This document shows positions 31,090 through 42,799 of a stretch of DNA of 64,000 nucleotides, one piece after another. Within the stretch, counting starts at the first letter, position 1. Every line of letters begins with the position of its first letter. This stretch comes from Panax quinquefolius (Eukaryota; Streptophyta; Magnoliopsida; Apiales; Araliaceae). Position numbers and translations under genes: made by a program. The DNA lies in NCBI GenBank assembly GCA_020205615.1, contig CM035171.1:27097741-27161740 (forward strand). The letters are read 5' to 3'. The notes under the pieces are model-generated. The model saw nothing but the letters and a program-made list of their open reading frames with translations. It had not been told where the DNA came from and ran no database searches.

Positions 31090-34000
31090 TGTAAGAGCCC
31101 GAATTTTATGAAATAAAAGTATTCAATTTTTCTTATAATTACTATTCAGTAAATGGTTAAATTGATAAAAAGTTAAAGTTAAGGGTGATATATGAAATTT
31201 TTTCAAAAATACGCAAGTGGTTATAAAATATTCATTGTTGTCGGGGAATATTCGTTTCGTCGTGGAATATTCTTTCCTTCGGGAATATTCGTATTTACTT
31301 GCCAAGTATGACCATTTAATGGCCCCATAATAGAATAAACGCTTGGATGAAGAAAATGACAAATTAAAGTTTTTATAAATAATTCGGTAATCGTTACCAT
31401 TAACATCATTGGAATACCCGATGGGTAAAGTAAAGTAATACGCTGGCGTTGTTAAGAGAAGATACCAGATTGCACAATATTTTTGAATTATTGATTCTTA
31501 CGTAAGAAGGCACTACTCAATAATTGTTACAAAGAATTATCGCTCATTATTTTATTTTATTGATTCAATAATTGTCATAATTGATATTTTATATTATCGT
31601 TGTTTCAATAATTGTCACTACACAAGATTTTCCATTATCGAAGCAATAATTCATATTATCTAAATAATATTATTAGAAAATATTATTGGCAATGTCTAGA
31701 AAGTTCTGCATAAGAGAGAGAGTTTTGTCACCTAATCAAGGCCACCAAGAGGAGAAATTCTTATCGAAAGCCCCTCTTTCCTGAACCGTCTCGTTGTCAA
31801 TATTGTGATTCTCGTAATATTATTTATGGATAATTAATTATTGATTTATATGATGAGGAAAATATTGATTTTATGTGGATATATATGGAGAAAATTTTTA
31901 AAGTGACAATTGTTAAAATTGATATTTTATCTTTTCTCGATAAAATAATATTTTATTATATTATTATAATATAATAATGGTGATATTTTTACAATGAATG
32001 TGGGATATATGAGTATATGAGGAGAAAGAGTATTTTTGTTACAAAAGTTGTTTAAAACATGTTAAACATGTTGGTGGACCCATTTCTTGACTGAAATTTG
32101 ATTATAGCCTGTAAAATTGTCCGTATGTGGATTTTGGTCAATTTTTGTTTGGAATTTGGAAAAACTTTCTTCTGCAAAGTTGTAGAAAATTGAATTTCCT
32201 ATAAAAATTCTCGAGATTAGAATTTTTTGATAAAAGGGCTATTTATTATGAATTATTGAAGTTCCAAAGTTCTGGAATAATTAATTTTTATAAGTTTAAA
32301 ATATTTTAAATCACTAAAACATTTTTGGTGAGTTGATGGGCCCCAATTGTGTGGTAAATGTGCTGAAGATGGATTGTCAAAGTGTGCGTATGATTTTTAT
32401 AAAAATATTAATATTATATTAAATTTTCTGCTTTGGTGTTCTAAGCAATTTCCTATAAATAGTGCTTAGGTTAGAATTGAAAATCACACTAAAACCTGAA
32501 GTTTTCTCTCTATTTCTCTCTATATTATCGAGTGTATTCTTGTGAGTATTTTGATATCTTGTGTGTTGCTTATATACGCAAGTTCGTTCAAATAAGTTAT
32601 TCCAAATGTAAGTAATCTCTTTTTTTGAGGTAAGGGATAGTAAGGGATGTTATTTTCTTCGTAAATGATATTATTTTTTCAATATCATTATGCCAAAATA
32701 TTGGTTGGAATTTTTATCAAATTTGGAATATTTCATGTCGGGGTTACTATTCATGAGTTACTATTCACGAGTTACAACTCACGATTTACTATTCATGAGT
32801 TACTATTCACAACGGATTACTATTCATGAGTTACTATTCATGAGTTACTATTCACGAGTTACTATTCACGGGTACTATTCACTACAAAATTGGTTTCTTT
32901 TTCTAACCAAATTATAGCTGATTTATGAATATTACTCTGGAGATTAAAACTATATATTGATTATATTGATTTTATTATCATATATAACATTTTTATAACC
33001 CTGATGTTGAAATTCTCTTTCACTGGAGTGTAAAGATGGGTAGATTATTGGTATGATCATGACTAGGGTTCTCTTTGGCCAAGAGTGAAAAGTTGAATTG
33101 TGACCGGTATGATCGCTGACCATCAATTTATAATTTAATATCTTTAGCTTAAGTGCAAAGGTGAATTGATCAACATGGTTATAATTATTGTTTATATAAA
33201 TTCTGAAATGATTATATATTTCTTTGAGATATGAATATCTTTGGCAAAGATGACTTATTGATGAATATCTTTAGCCCGTAGTGCAAAGATGAATTTATTA
33301 GTATGATTATGAACATGAACTGTGATTTGGTATAACCATGATCTTTGATGTTTCAGGTGATGAAAATTATCTTTGTCCTGGATGAGAAAAGGAATTTAGA
33401 ACAACAATTACGATTATGAGTTATACATGTGATTGTAGACAGGAATTGTTGATTGATGCTACAGGGATAAAACATTGTTGGTAGACTTTTAACATGGAGA
33501 AGATAATAGACTTTATGGTCTATTTGACTCTTCTAATGGATTTCTAGTTCCGCTGCAACTATGGTTGAAAAATTTTATCATCTACCATATGTTCTAAATC
33601 TCTGATTTATTACTGTTGAAGGCTATTGATAATTTATTTATCTTTAGTCATGATATTCTTTACTGAGCTAGTTGTGCTCACCCTTTTGCTTCACAATTCC
33701 TTTCAGGTAATACGAGTGTAGCTGGGTCGAGCGGGGGATTACAGGGGAATAGAACGGTGGTCATCATTTAGTAGTTATATTTGGTGGATCAACTAGGGTG
33801 AGGCGAACCCAACGTTGGAAAGGTGTTTTGCCACTATCATACAAGATGTCTAATGACATACAACCTCGTGTCATCATAAGACAGGGTTGTGCTCATCCAC
33901 TTGCTGAGTATATTTACAAGCACTACCTATATAATCTTGGTGTTTGTTTGGAGTATAATTCCCAATTAGAGACAGTGGAGATAATGATATGTCAAGAGAA

Positions 34001-34393
34001 GACTCACCATTAGGATGAATATGATAGTAATCTTCTCATTTTTCTTTTGGGGTCTATTGGGTCAACCAAGGATAATTCATGGCCATATGATATCTATCAT
34101 AACCTAGAAGCATGGCCTCCCATGTATACGAAGGTTTCCTTGAGCACTTCCCAAAGATTCTAATTTCTAAAACAGTTTTCGATACCTTTATGTAAGGTGT
34201 CATTATGAGGTGTTGTCCACTATTGGGACATGAGTCACAGATTGATATATATTTGTATCCAAACTCACAAGATATATGTATTATTGTATTTTGCACGACA
34301 ATTGTTGTAATAAGGTTGTAGTTGTTTTCTGTACCATGTATTTGACGACTCAGAATGGGTTGGATGGAATGGACCTGTTTTGGGGGTGTCACA
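31090..34393 (+). repeat. Solo Ty3 LTR in copia pol, TSD AAAGT (long class, 3.30 kb)
   Basis: Complete plus-strand LTR: TGTAAGAGCCC at 31090 to GGGGGTGTCACA at 34393, flanked by AAAGT at 31085-31089 and 34394-34398, with no internal region. TATA box 32454-32461; donor GT at 32630-32631 (TTTTGAG|GTAAGGG); acceptor AG at 33705-33706 (CCTTTCAG). The TACTATTCA(C/T)GAGT array is longest here, about 32742-32885. Hairpin units are partly decayed at 33235-33295. It separates the copia integrase core from its tail. Confidence 0.94.
33846..34190 (+). pseudogene. LTR-borne ORF, copy 3 (stopped)
   Basis: Same ORF as at 12615 and 17059. From the ATG at 33846 it reads the shared sequence to KTHH, then meets TAG at 34011-34013 where the other copies have TGG. 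Beyond that, the frame-shifted homology (AWPPMYxKVSLSTSQ versus AWPPMYEGFLEHFPK) continues to about 34190. It shows the ORF is not required for LTR persistence. Confidence 0.5.
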
Positions 34394-35210
34394 AAAGTAG
34401 CTGTCACTTGGTTTTCATCCTTTCCACAGTTCGTAGGGTATCTTCTTGATCGTAGAGTGTATCAGTGATCTGTTCTGCGTGTAGCATGCAAAGTGTTGAT
34501 GACTTCCGCCTGTATATTCAGCAGATGGGTCATTGCTTTGCGCTAGTAGAGTTCTTCCAGCCTCTATCAAAGTTCTGTTCTTTCTTTCAGCTACTCCATT
34601 TTGTTGAGTAGTTCGTGGAGCTAAGAAGTTGTGAGTGATGCCATTATCTGTGTAGAATTGGTCCATTTTTGAGAAGTCGAATTCTCTTCCGTGATCACTC
34701 CTTATGGCCTTGATTTTCTCTTCTTTTTCGTTCATTACCAGCCTGAACATCTTGATCAGTTGGGAGCTTGTTTCATCCTTTGAGGTTAAAAAGAATACCC
34801 ATGTGAATCTGGTGTAGTCGTCAACTATAACCAATGAGTACCTTTTCCCTCCAAGACTTGTTGTTAGAATTGGCCCAAATAGATCCATGTGAAGCAACTG
34901 CAAGGGCTTGTCGATAGAGTTGGCAGTTTTACTCTTGAATGAGCTTCTGGTTTGCTTTCCAAGTCGATGTGCATCGCATGACCTTTCTTTGACGGTTGAA
35001 CTTGGGTAGGCCTGTAATGAGATCTTTTGATGCCAGTTTGGACATGACTTTGAAGTTTAAGTGGGACAATCGTCTATGCCATAGCCAGCTCATTTCTTCA
35101 TATGCTTTTGCCAGAAAGCATATTGTCTCATCTGAGCTTAGTTGTCCAAGATTCACTGTGTAGACATTTCCTTCTCTTGTCCCAGTTAGCTTTACAGCAG
35201 ATGTCTTCAA
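34394..35210 (-). pseudogene. Copia GAG-pre-integrase and integrase core
   Basis: Reads right to left. The zinc-binding pre-integrase module WLWHRRLSHLNFKVMSKLA (about 35090-35030) continues into CDAHRLGKQTRSSF in a shifted frame near 34975-34930, so one frameshift is present. The integrase core follows with all three catalytic blocks: LHMDLFGP (Asp, about 34885), IRSDHGREFDF (Asp, about 34690) and PRTTQQNGVAERKNRTLIEA (Glu, about 34590). The core frame is open from 34903 to 34415. It ends at the solo LTR at 34393 and its tail resumes at 31089. Confidence 0.9.
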
Positions 35211-35500
35211 ATATCAGACTTGACACTGGTTGTTGAGGAATGTTACTTGATGACCCTTGTCACAGAGTTGGCTGATGCTTAAAAGGTTGTGTTGGAGACC
35301 TTCCACATATGCCACTTTGCTGAAAGATACTGCACCATTACCAGCTGAGCCATATCCTCTTGTCTTTCCCGAGCCGTTGTCTCCAAAGATGACTGAGGGA
35401 CCCTCCTTCTCTATGTAGTTAGATAGAAGGGCTTTGTTCCTAATCATGTGTCTTGAGCATCCACTGTCCAGATACCAGGTTGTGATCGTGGAGCTCTTTT
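35211..35500 (-). pseudogene. Copia aspartic protease
   Basis: The catalytic signature WYLDSGCSRHM lies at 35445-35477 on the minus strand. FGDNGSGKTRGYGSAGNGAV, then VEGLQHNLLSISQLCDKGHQ follow, the standard copia protease-to-pre-integrase order. A stop separates it from the next module near 35213. The stretch 35500-35583 carries linker sequence (GPMQIWVPK) and a stop pair that splits it from gag. Confidence 0.85.
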
Positions 35501-35583
35501 CCTGTCATAACATTGAACCTTCATTTTGGTACCCATATTTGCATGGGTCCTATTTTATTAGTACCCTTGGGGACCCAAATCTA

Positions 35584-37647
35584 TCAGATCTTGGGTCTCA
35601 TATGCATGGAATTATAATAGCATCTTGTAGCCTTGTGACCTACTCTATTGCACACAAAACACTTAGTATGATGCATACGTGTGTGTGTGAGAGAGTTCAT
35701 TTTCCATTTGGACTTTTGTGGTTCTTGAGTCATTCTTCTGTTAAACTGATTTTCCTTCTTCCACATGTCTTTTGGTCCTATTAAATGTGAGGAGTGCATC
35801 TTACCTCTACTGTACCTTTCCAGTTGGTTCGTAGAGTTGGTTTTATTTAACTCTACGATCCTTAGAGGTTGGTGAGTAGAGGATGGATTACTCTTCTCTT
35901 TTCTGAAGCCCATGCCAGCATGAGATCCTTTACTCCTTGTAGTATGGATGGAAATAGTAGAACAAGGTTGGGCTGGTTTTTCCTTCTGTGAGGATTTCAC
36001 AAAGGAAATGCTTCTACTAAAACTTGAGGCATTACTAGTGCTAGTTTCCTTTGTCTTTTCCACACATGGCTCTAAAGTGGATTCCCCAAAGCCTTGGCAT
36101 GTTTTGTCAAATGCATTTCTCTGACTAGAGAGCATGGAGTCCATGGATGATGAGGATTTGTTCCATGTAGAGATAGTCCTTTCTAGTTCCTCAATTTTAG
36201 AGGTTAAATTAGACTCTCTTTGTGCATTGAGTTCATTTGTCTGTTTTAAGATCTCATTCTCAGCCTCAAGCTTGGAGAGAAGGTTGGTACTTAGAAGAGT
36301 TGTTTCAAGCTCTTCTTGAACTTTCTTTTTCTCCTCTTGAAGAAGTGAATGATCATTAGACAGAACTCTGAACCACTTCATGTATTGATGTAGATCAATT
36401 GTTATGCCATGCAGTGCAGTTCTCAAATCATTAATGTCTACATCAGGAGAGTTGAAGTCAAATACCTCATCGAGACTTACTTCATGTATGTTGGAATTTA
36501 GTTTGTCCTTTGCATGTTTGGCCATTAGGCACAGATTAGCCATTTGTGGTTCTTCATCATCTCCAGAATCAGGAATGGAGTCATTGTCTGAATCACTCCA
36601 TGATCCTCCAGCTACCAGGCCTTTGTCTCTCTTCTAAGGCCTTTTGTTGCCTTTGTATTCCTTCTTTGCATGTGGTTTCTTCTTTAGTTCTTCTCTGAGA
36701 GGTTTGTTGCAGTTGGCAATGAAGTGGCCAGGCTTCTTGCAGTTGTAGCATAGATCATTCATTTGCTCCTCGGGTCATTGTAATTCTTGACATTCTTTGG
36801 CTTCTTTGGTTTTGCCTTGACGCATGAACCTTCTTAGTCTTTTTACCAGCATAGCAAAGTCTTCATCATCGTCTTCGTCATAGTCAGAGTCAATCTCAAT
36901 GTTGACCTTCGATGCACTTTCAGTTGCTTTGAGAGCAACACCCTTATCCTTCTTTCTTCCTTCTGATAGGGTTTCAGCTCGTTGAGTCAGCTCCAGTTCG
37001 TATGTCAAGAGATTGCCATATATCTGTTGAACTGTCATCTCATGAAGATTCTTTGACTCTCTAATAGCGGTGGTTTTGACATCCCACCTGCTTGGTAGGG
37101 CTCTCATGAACTTTATGATTAGATCTTTGTTTGGATAGATCTTCCCATATGCTCGTAGAGAGTTGAGCAGAATGTTGAATCTCTCATAGGTGGTAGTTAC
37201 GTTTTCTCCTTGAACATGAGCAAACATTTCATACTGTTGTGTCAGGAGTGATTGTTTATTTTCTCTTACTTCTTCCGTTCCTTCGTGCATGATGAGTAGT
37301 GCTTCCCAAACCTCCTTTGCTGTTTTGCTGTTGATAACGTTTTCGAACAGATCATCTTCTAAGGATTGAAACAAAATGTTCTTGGCCTTCTTGTCGAGTT
37401 GGACAGCTATCTTCTCGTTGTCAGTCCATTCTTCTTTGACTTTGATTTGTATTCTATTTGGATCGTCTGTAGTTGGTGCAAGCTTTGTTGGAATATAGGG
37501 CCCATTTTGAACGGTCTCAAATAGATCTTCATCTATTGAGTCCATGTATGCTTGCATCCGAACTTTCCAGTTAGCAAATTTATCTTTATTGCACATTGGT
37601 GGCTTACTGCCTCCTCCAGTTCTTGATTCACTTGGTAAGTGTGCCAT
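35584..37647 (-). pseudogene. Copia gag (UBN2 type) with two zinc knuckles, two stops
   Basis: I take the ATG with first base 37647 as the start, because the 24 residues upstream of it in frame are read from LTR and primer-site sequence. The frame runs to 35584 and is cut only by TGA at 36775-36777 and a TAG near 36635. The N-terminal part fits the UBN2 gag domain: KFANWKVRMQAYMDSIDEDL, TAKEVWEALLIMHEGTEEV, LRAYGKIYPNKDLIIKFMRA. An acidic patch (SDYDEDDDEDF) precedes knuckle 1, CYNCKKPGHFIANC, at 36709-36750. A long coiled-coil-like segment (about 36420-36150) leads to knuckle 2, CFVCNRVGHKATRC, at 35620-35661. Two knuckles and a long gag fit SIRE elements. Confidence 0.9.
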
Positions 37648-37686
37648 TGGATCTACTAAAGCTTTATAGGTTGTATAATAGAACCT

Positions 37687-37698
37687 GCTCTGATACCA
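37687..37698 (-). promoter_or_regulatory. Copia primer-binding site (tRNA-Met type)
   Basis: Minus strand reads TGGTATCAGAGC, separated by two bases from the LTR edge at 37701. Confidence 0.9.
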
Positions 37699-37700
37699 AT

Positions 37701-39178
37701 TGTTAGTTCCCGGAGGCACAATAGGTATCTAGAAGGGGGGGTTGAATAGATATTTAAAAAAAAAATCATTTTAACTTGTTAGTAGATAATGATTAAAACT
37801 TTAACGGAATTAATATTAGTTTTAATCTTCCTTAAGATAGTGAGTTTATGAGAGTGAGGCAGATATAGCAGTTATAGCAGATATAGCAGTTATAGTAAGA
37901 ATGTAAGAGACAGTCGTTTTAAGTGGTTCAGAGTACTTAAAGCTTCTAGTCCACTATTCTACTCCCCGAGTAGCAAATCCACTAAGGATGTCTTTTACAC
38001 TTTTTGAATCACTTAGATTCCTTCTAGACCAACAGTCTAGGAACTTCTTAGTTCACTCTTGAACTCTTCAAGTCCAGCAGACTTGGCTCTTTTACAGTTC
38101 ACTTAGAACTCTTCAAGTCCTTCTGACTTGGAACTTTTTCTTCAGTTGATTGGTAGATGTTGAGTTCTTGATGGTTGCTACTCAGTTGTTGTTTAAGCAC
38201 TTGTTCGAAAGAACTGAGTAGCTGAGCAAGCTTTTCTTTTTCTCAGATTGTAGAGTTGAGCGTTGAGAGTTCTTGTACATTTTTGTTCAATGCTTGCGTA
38301 CTTCTCTCATCTGCTTGATTTGCATATATGTGATCTTGAAAACTATCCGTTGGATCCATCCGTTGAAGCATTAAATGCGTTTGACATTTCTGTTCTTTGA
38401 TGGAGACTTTTCTACACATCTTCTGAATTGCATTCTGGCCCACTGACACAGCAGGCTGCTTTCTCACCTAACACCTGAAAAGGTGTTTTTCCCTTTACCA
38501 ATGGTACTTTCCTTAGCTTCTTCAATACGCTTCTTTGTTGCATACTAAGGATATCTTTTATGCCATTAGGACTAGTGAGTACTACAACGTTTAGAACCCA
38601 TTCTACATTTGTTGGAGTTTGTCTTCACACAAAATGTGAGGCTTGATGCTTCTGACACAAGGCAGATGATACTCTACGATTCAGATCGTGGTGACTTGTC
38701 GCCTTGGTGCTTGGTCTGATGCTATCAGCAGAGAGCATTACGATATCTCTTAAATACTTGCACACTACGTTCTTCATTTGTTTGACTTGTAAACTCTACG
38801 TTTTCGAGAGCACACTACGATCTCTGAGTTGGCTCGGCAAACGTTGGGACCACTCTACGATTTCCGAAGAGGCCCTTCAAGGTAGGCACACTTCGATTCT
38901 TGAAGCTCCACGTTTTTGCCTTGACTTCTGCAATCTTGATCAGATTGATGCACTATGAATTCTTCGAAGCCTATCTATTACATCTCAAGATCAGCCTAAC
39001 AACTTTGATCTTTCTATCTATACATTCATTTACAGAATGATACACATTAAGAGCTTAGATCAACCTAACAAATTTGATCTATCACTAAGTCCTTGTACAT
39101 ATATTCCTTGAAGAACTTTACAAATAATCATGAACATTTATATTTAAACATCAAATCAACATATGCATTCTCCCAACA
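37701..39178 (-). repeat. 5' LTR of the SIRE-like copia element (1.48 kb)
   Basis: On the minus strand it starts TGTTGGGAGAATGC at 39178, the usual copia LTR opening, and ends CCGGGAACTAACA at 37701 before the primer site. Short repeats are visible: AGCAGTTATAGCAGATATAG near 37860-37895 and GAACTCTTCAAGTCC-type repeats near 38055-38130. The motif CTCTACGAT or CACTACGAT recurs at about 38672, 38813 and 38853. The partner 3' LTR is not in the window. Immediately right, AAATA (39179-39183) begins the Ty3 LTR into which it inserted. Confidence 0.87.
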
Positions 39179-40934
39179 AAATATTTATTTTTATGTGGAT
39201 ATAAATGAAGGAATTAATGTTGAAGTATTTTATCGGTATTTTTTCTGAATAGAGGTATTAAAAATCACCCGTATGTGGATTCTGGACAATTTCTGATTGG
39301 AATTTGAAAAAACTTTCTTCTACAAAGTTGTAGAGAATTAAATTTTCTATGGAATGGATATAAAATTCGTATTTTTCTGATAAAAGGGATATTTATCATG
39401 AATTATTGGAGTTTCAGAAATAAATGTTTTTATTAAAAACATGGTGGGCCCCATTTTTGGTTGTGTGGAAAATGCTGAATTTTGATGCGCCCCACTAGTT
39501 GTGGCTGATAATTTGGTCAAGAAGGTGTGCGTAGGAAATTTTTAAAGAATATTAATATTTTATTAATTTAGTCTACTTTGGCGTTCTGGTATATTCCTAT
39601 AAATAGGGTGCTTAGTTAGAATTGAAAATCACACCAGAATCATAAGTTTTCTCTCTCTATATTATCGAGCGTATTTTGTGAGTATTTAGATACTTTGAGA
39701 GTTGTTATTCAGTGCAAGTTTCCTTCAGCATTATATCCGATATTCCAGTCAAAAATACTGTTCTTTTGAGATAAGGGATGTTATTTTCTTCGTAAATGAT
39801 GTTTTTATTTCAATATCATTATGCCGAAATATTTGTATGAATTTTATTATGAAATTTTTACCTTTTTATGTCGTGGTTACTATTCACGTATACGACACTA
39901 TTCACGAATACGGTACTATTCACGAAGTATGATTTATCTTATGGAATTTCTACCTTTTCGTGTCGGGGTTACTATTCACGTATACGACACTATTCACAGA
40001 AAAATGAAATTTTCTCTTCTTTGTCCAAGATGTCTATTATGGTTACTATCATTGATTGTATCCATGTTTTGATCTTAATTTTTGAATTTTACTCCACTAT
40101 GGTTTATTACGAAGTATTTTTGAACTTGGATTATCTAAAGTACGAATCCCTAATCTTTGTCCTTTTATCTGACTTGATTCGTTTCTTTAAAATATTTTTT
40201 ATCATCCTCAGTCCTAAATGATGATATAACTGAATATATTTGGCATGTAGTACAAATATGAATGATTATCTGATGAATATCTTTGGGCTGTAGTGCAAAG
40301 ATGAACGGGTGTTGAGATGAACATGATCAACTGGTGATACGAACGAATATCTTTGGCTCATAGTGCCAAGATGAATATTGATTCAAGATGTGTATTGGCT
40401 GATGTTACAGGGATAAAATATTAATGATGGACTTTTAAATCATAAAAGATAGTAGATTCCATTCTCTACTTAACTCTTCTTATGAATTGTTATTTCCACT
40501 GCGAATATTGATCTAAAACTTGTTGTCCATTATATTTTATCTGATTTGTTGAAGGCTAACGATAATTTGTTGTTCATTATCTTAGTCATAGTATTCTTTA
40601 CTGAGCTAGTTGAGCTCACTCTTTTTCCTTTTTGTTCCATTTTTCTTCTTAGGAGGCGAGAATATAGCGGGAACTAGTCGGGGTGTGGAGTGATGGGTCC
40701 AGACAGTTGTTTTAGCAGTCCTAGCTATTTTGTAAAATAGTGTGATAATAAGTGTAATGAGGATTCCTTTTGAGTTTGAATATTGTCTAATAGACAATAT
40801 TTGTATTTAAACTCACAGTATATGTGTTGTCGCATTTTGCATGACAATTGTAATAATGAAGTTGTAGTTGTTTTCTGTACCATGTATTTGGCGACTCAGA
40901 ATGAGTGATGTATACCTATTTTGGGGGTGTCACA
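39179..40934 (+). repeat. 3' two-thirds of a Ty3 LTR interrupted by copia
   Basis: Begins mid-LTR at AAATATTTATTTTTATGTGG, the block found about 750 bases into other copies, and ends GGGGGTGTCACA at 40934. TATA box 39598-39605. The donor is mutated (GAG|ATAAGG near 39770). The acceptor is kept (TTTTCTTCTTAG|GAGGCGAG, AG at 40651-40652). Hairpin units at about 40232-40380. The left part of this LTR must lie beyond the far end of the copia element, outside the window. Confidence 0.85.
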
Positions 40935-41770
40935 CAATTAATTCTGCGATATTCTTATGCAAAACAAAAGAATTAAATTCATTAAGTTCCAATTCCCAAT
41001 TGTTACATGCAGTGAAAAGAGATATCCATATTCAATTCACAACCCTAATTATTTGTTTTATGCAAATAACTAAAAATACATGCCATCACATTCAGTTCTA
41101 ACCCTAGATTTCATCTCCCGAATTCATCTAGTGTAACATGTTAATTATTGGCCAAATAATTAAACAATATGCACAAAATATGATAGACAACTCAATTTAA
41201 CTAATAATTGGATTAATATGGATAGTTAATTCATAAGTACAAAAGGTTCTATTGTAGCCTTAATTAAAAAGTTAGTTCATAGTGAAAATTAAAACTAGCA
41301 ATCCCATATAAATCATCTCAATTAGATTATAAATAAAGAAGAAGAATAATAAAACTCAATAGTGGGCTCTAATCTCCAATCTCTAATTGTAATCTTCAAG
41401 TGCTTCTGTTGAAATCTCCCAATCAAAATCTCCAACTCTGTCTCAAAGATTATGTCAAATTATATGTCCCTTGTTAGTCTCAATTCTCTTCCTTTTATAC
41501 TTGAATATCCTCTCTCAAAGTTAGGTTTAAGAGCATCCAAATCCTACTAGGAATCACCAAAGATTGACCCAACTGCTATGTTGACCCGCACAAATTTTGC
41601 TCTTGGAAGCCTCAACATCCAACTTCAACTTATTTACCAAAATGCCATCTCTTTTTCAAAAATTCGAGATTTGTTCCTCCTTTGCATTGTCCTACAAAAT
41701 AACATAAAAAACAACTAAAATGCACTAAATCCAAAAGTACCCAAATACTGGGTGTAAAACCCACTTATCA
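40935..41770 (-). repeat. Probable unrelated LTR (Tat/Athila-like), minus strand
   Basis: Read on the minus strand it opens TGATAAGTGGGTTTTACACC at 41770, a start typical of plant Tat-lineage LTRs as I remember them. A TATA-like GTATAAAAGG follows at 41491-41500, about 270 bases in. It is AT-rich with no ORF and no matching partner in the window. The inner edge is hidden by the Ty3 LTR ending at 40934. It could be a solo LTR or part of a larger element. Identification rests on the opening motif and the promoter position. Confidence 0.4.
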
Positions 41771-42329
41771 AGGACACAAATATTCAATAGGCAAAGGGTC
41801 AAAAAAGCTCCTGATGTTTACCCCGATGTCCCACTTGCACCCTAAACTAATTTTTTTTTTTAAAAAGTACCCTTAACGTTATATTTTTTGGGTCGTCCGT
41901 GCCCCTTCCGTTAACAGAAGATAAACGGGGTTAAAATGTGATGACGTGACAGGCTTAAATATAAAATATATTCTAAATAAAACAATATATATCATTTAAT
42001 CAAAACAAAAAATACTAAAATTCAAAATAAAAAAAAAACATAACATATTTACATCATTTAATTAAAATAATAAAATTTAAATTATTTTGTTAACTAATCA
42101 AAACAACTAATTAAATAAAATAAGTTGTATAACTCAAATTGTAAATGGTCATTTGATACAAATTCATCAATCTTGATTTTTTTTCCACATCTTTGAAACA
42201 CAACTCGGTGAAAATCTAAAGCTGGTCAAAGTTGGAAATCCTCTCTCATCGCAAACAAAAGCCAACAAGAAAAAGTTCACCCCGAAATTTGACGAAATAC
42301 TCAAAATAAAACACAAGCAAAGAAAACCA

Positions 42330-42620
42330 GGTTGATTTCGATCTTATCGTACCTATCGATTAGTCGGAGCGATGTAGAGGAGAAGGCCTCTTCTTTGATC
42401 GATGGGTGGTCACAATGGCCTCGATTTGGCAATCGTGTCGTGGCGCTTGGAGAGCGGAAGGAGAGCGGAGAGAGTCTCGATCGAGGCGTTTGGCGGCGTC
42501 ACGCACGAAAAGCGTTTATGGGCCAAATGCCAACGGCGTTCTAAGGCTTTTCTTCAATTTCGGCCATTGTTGGGGTTTGGAGCTCTGATTCCTTTTTAGG
42601 AGTTGCTCTTCTGTCTGTTC
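42330..42620 (+). other. GC-rich segment captured in the Pack-MULE
   Basis: A stretch clearly richer in G+C and CG dinucleotides than anything around it. It has three overlapping plus-strand frames of 60-70 codons, none resembling a known protein. One reads MGGHNGLDLAIVSWRLES. Such islands in Pack-MULEs are usually exon or 5' UTR pieces of host genes. I cannot name the donor. Confidence 0.45.
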
Positions 42621-42799
42621 AATTTGAACAGTTTATTGAAAACAGAGAAAATAGCATTAATGGTGGTGGAGAAGGAGGGGTAAAGAAGGAAAATAAATAG
42701 GTAAAATAGTCTTGATTTTGTAGAACGTCAAATATTTTGGGAAAAAAATTCACTCTAAAACGTAGATATAATGGAATGGAGGGAGTAGTATTTTTTAAT

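Noticed and set aside
34054..34407. 117-codon minus-strand frame over the LTR end
   Set aside because: Antisense shadow of the LTR and its broken ORF; reads across the LTR edge into copia.
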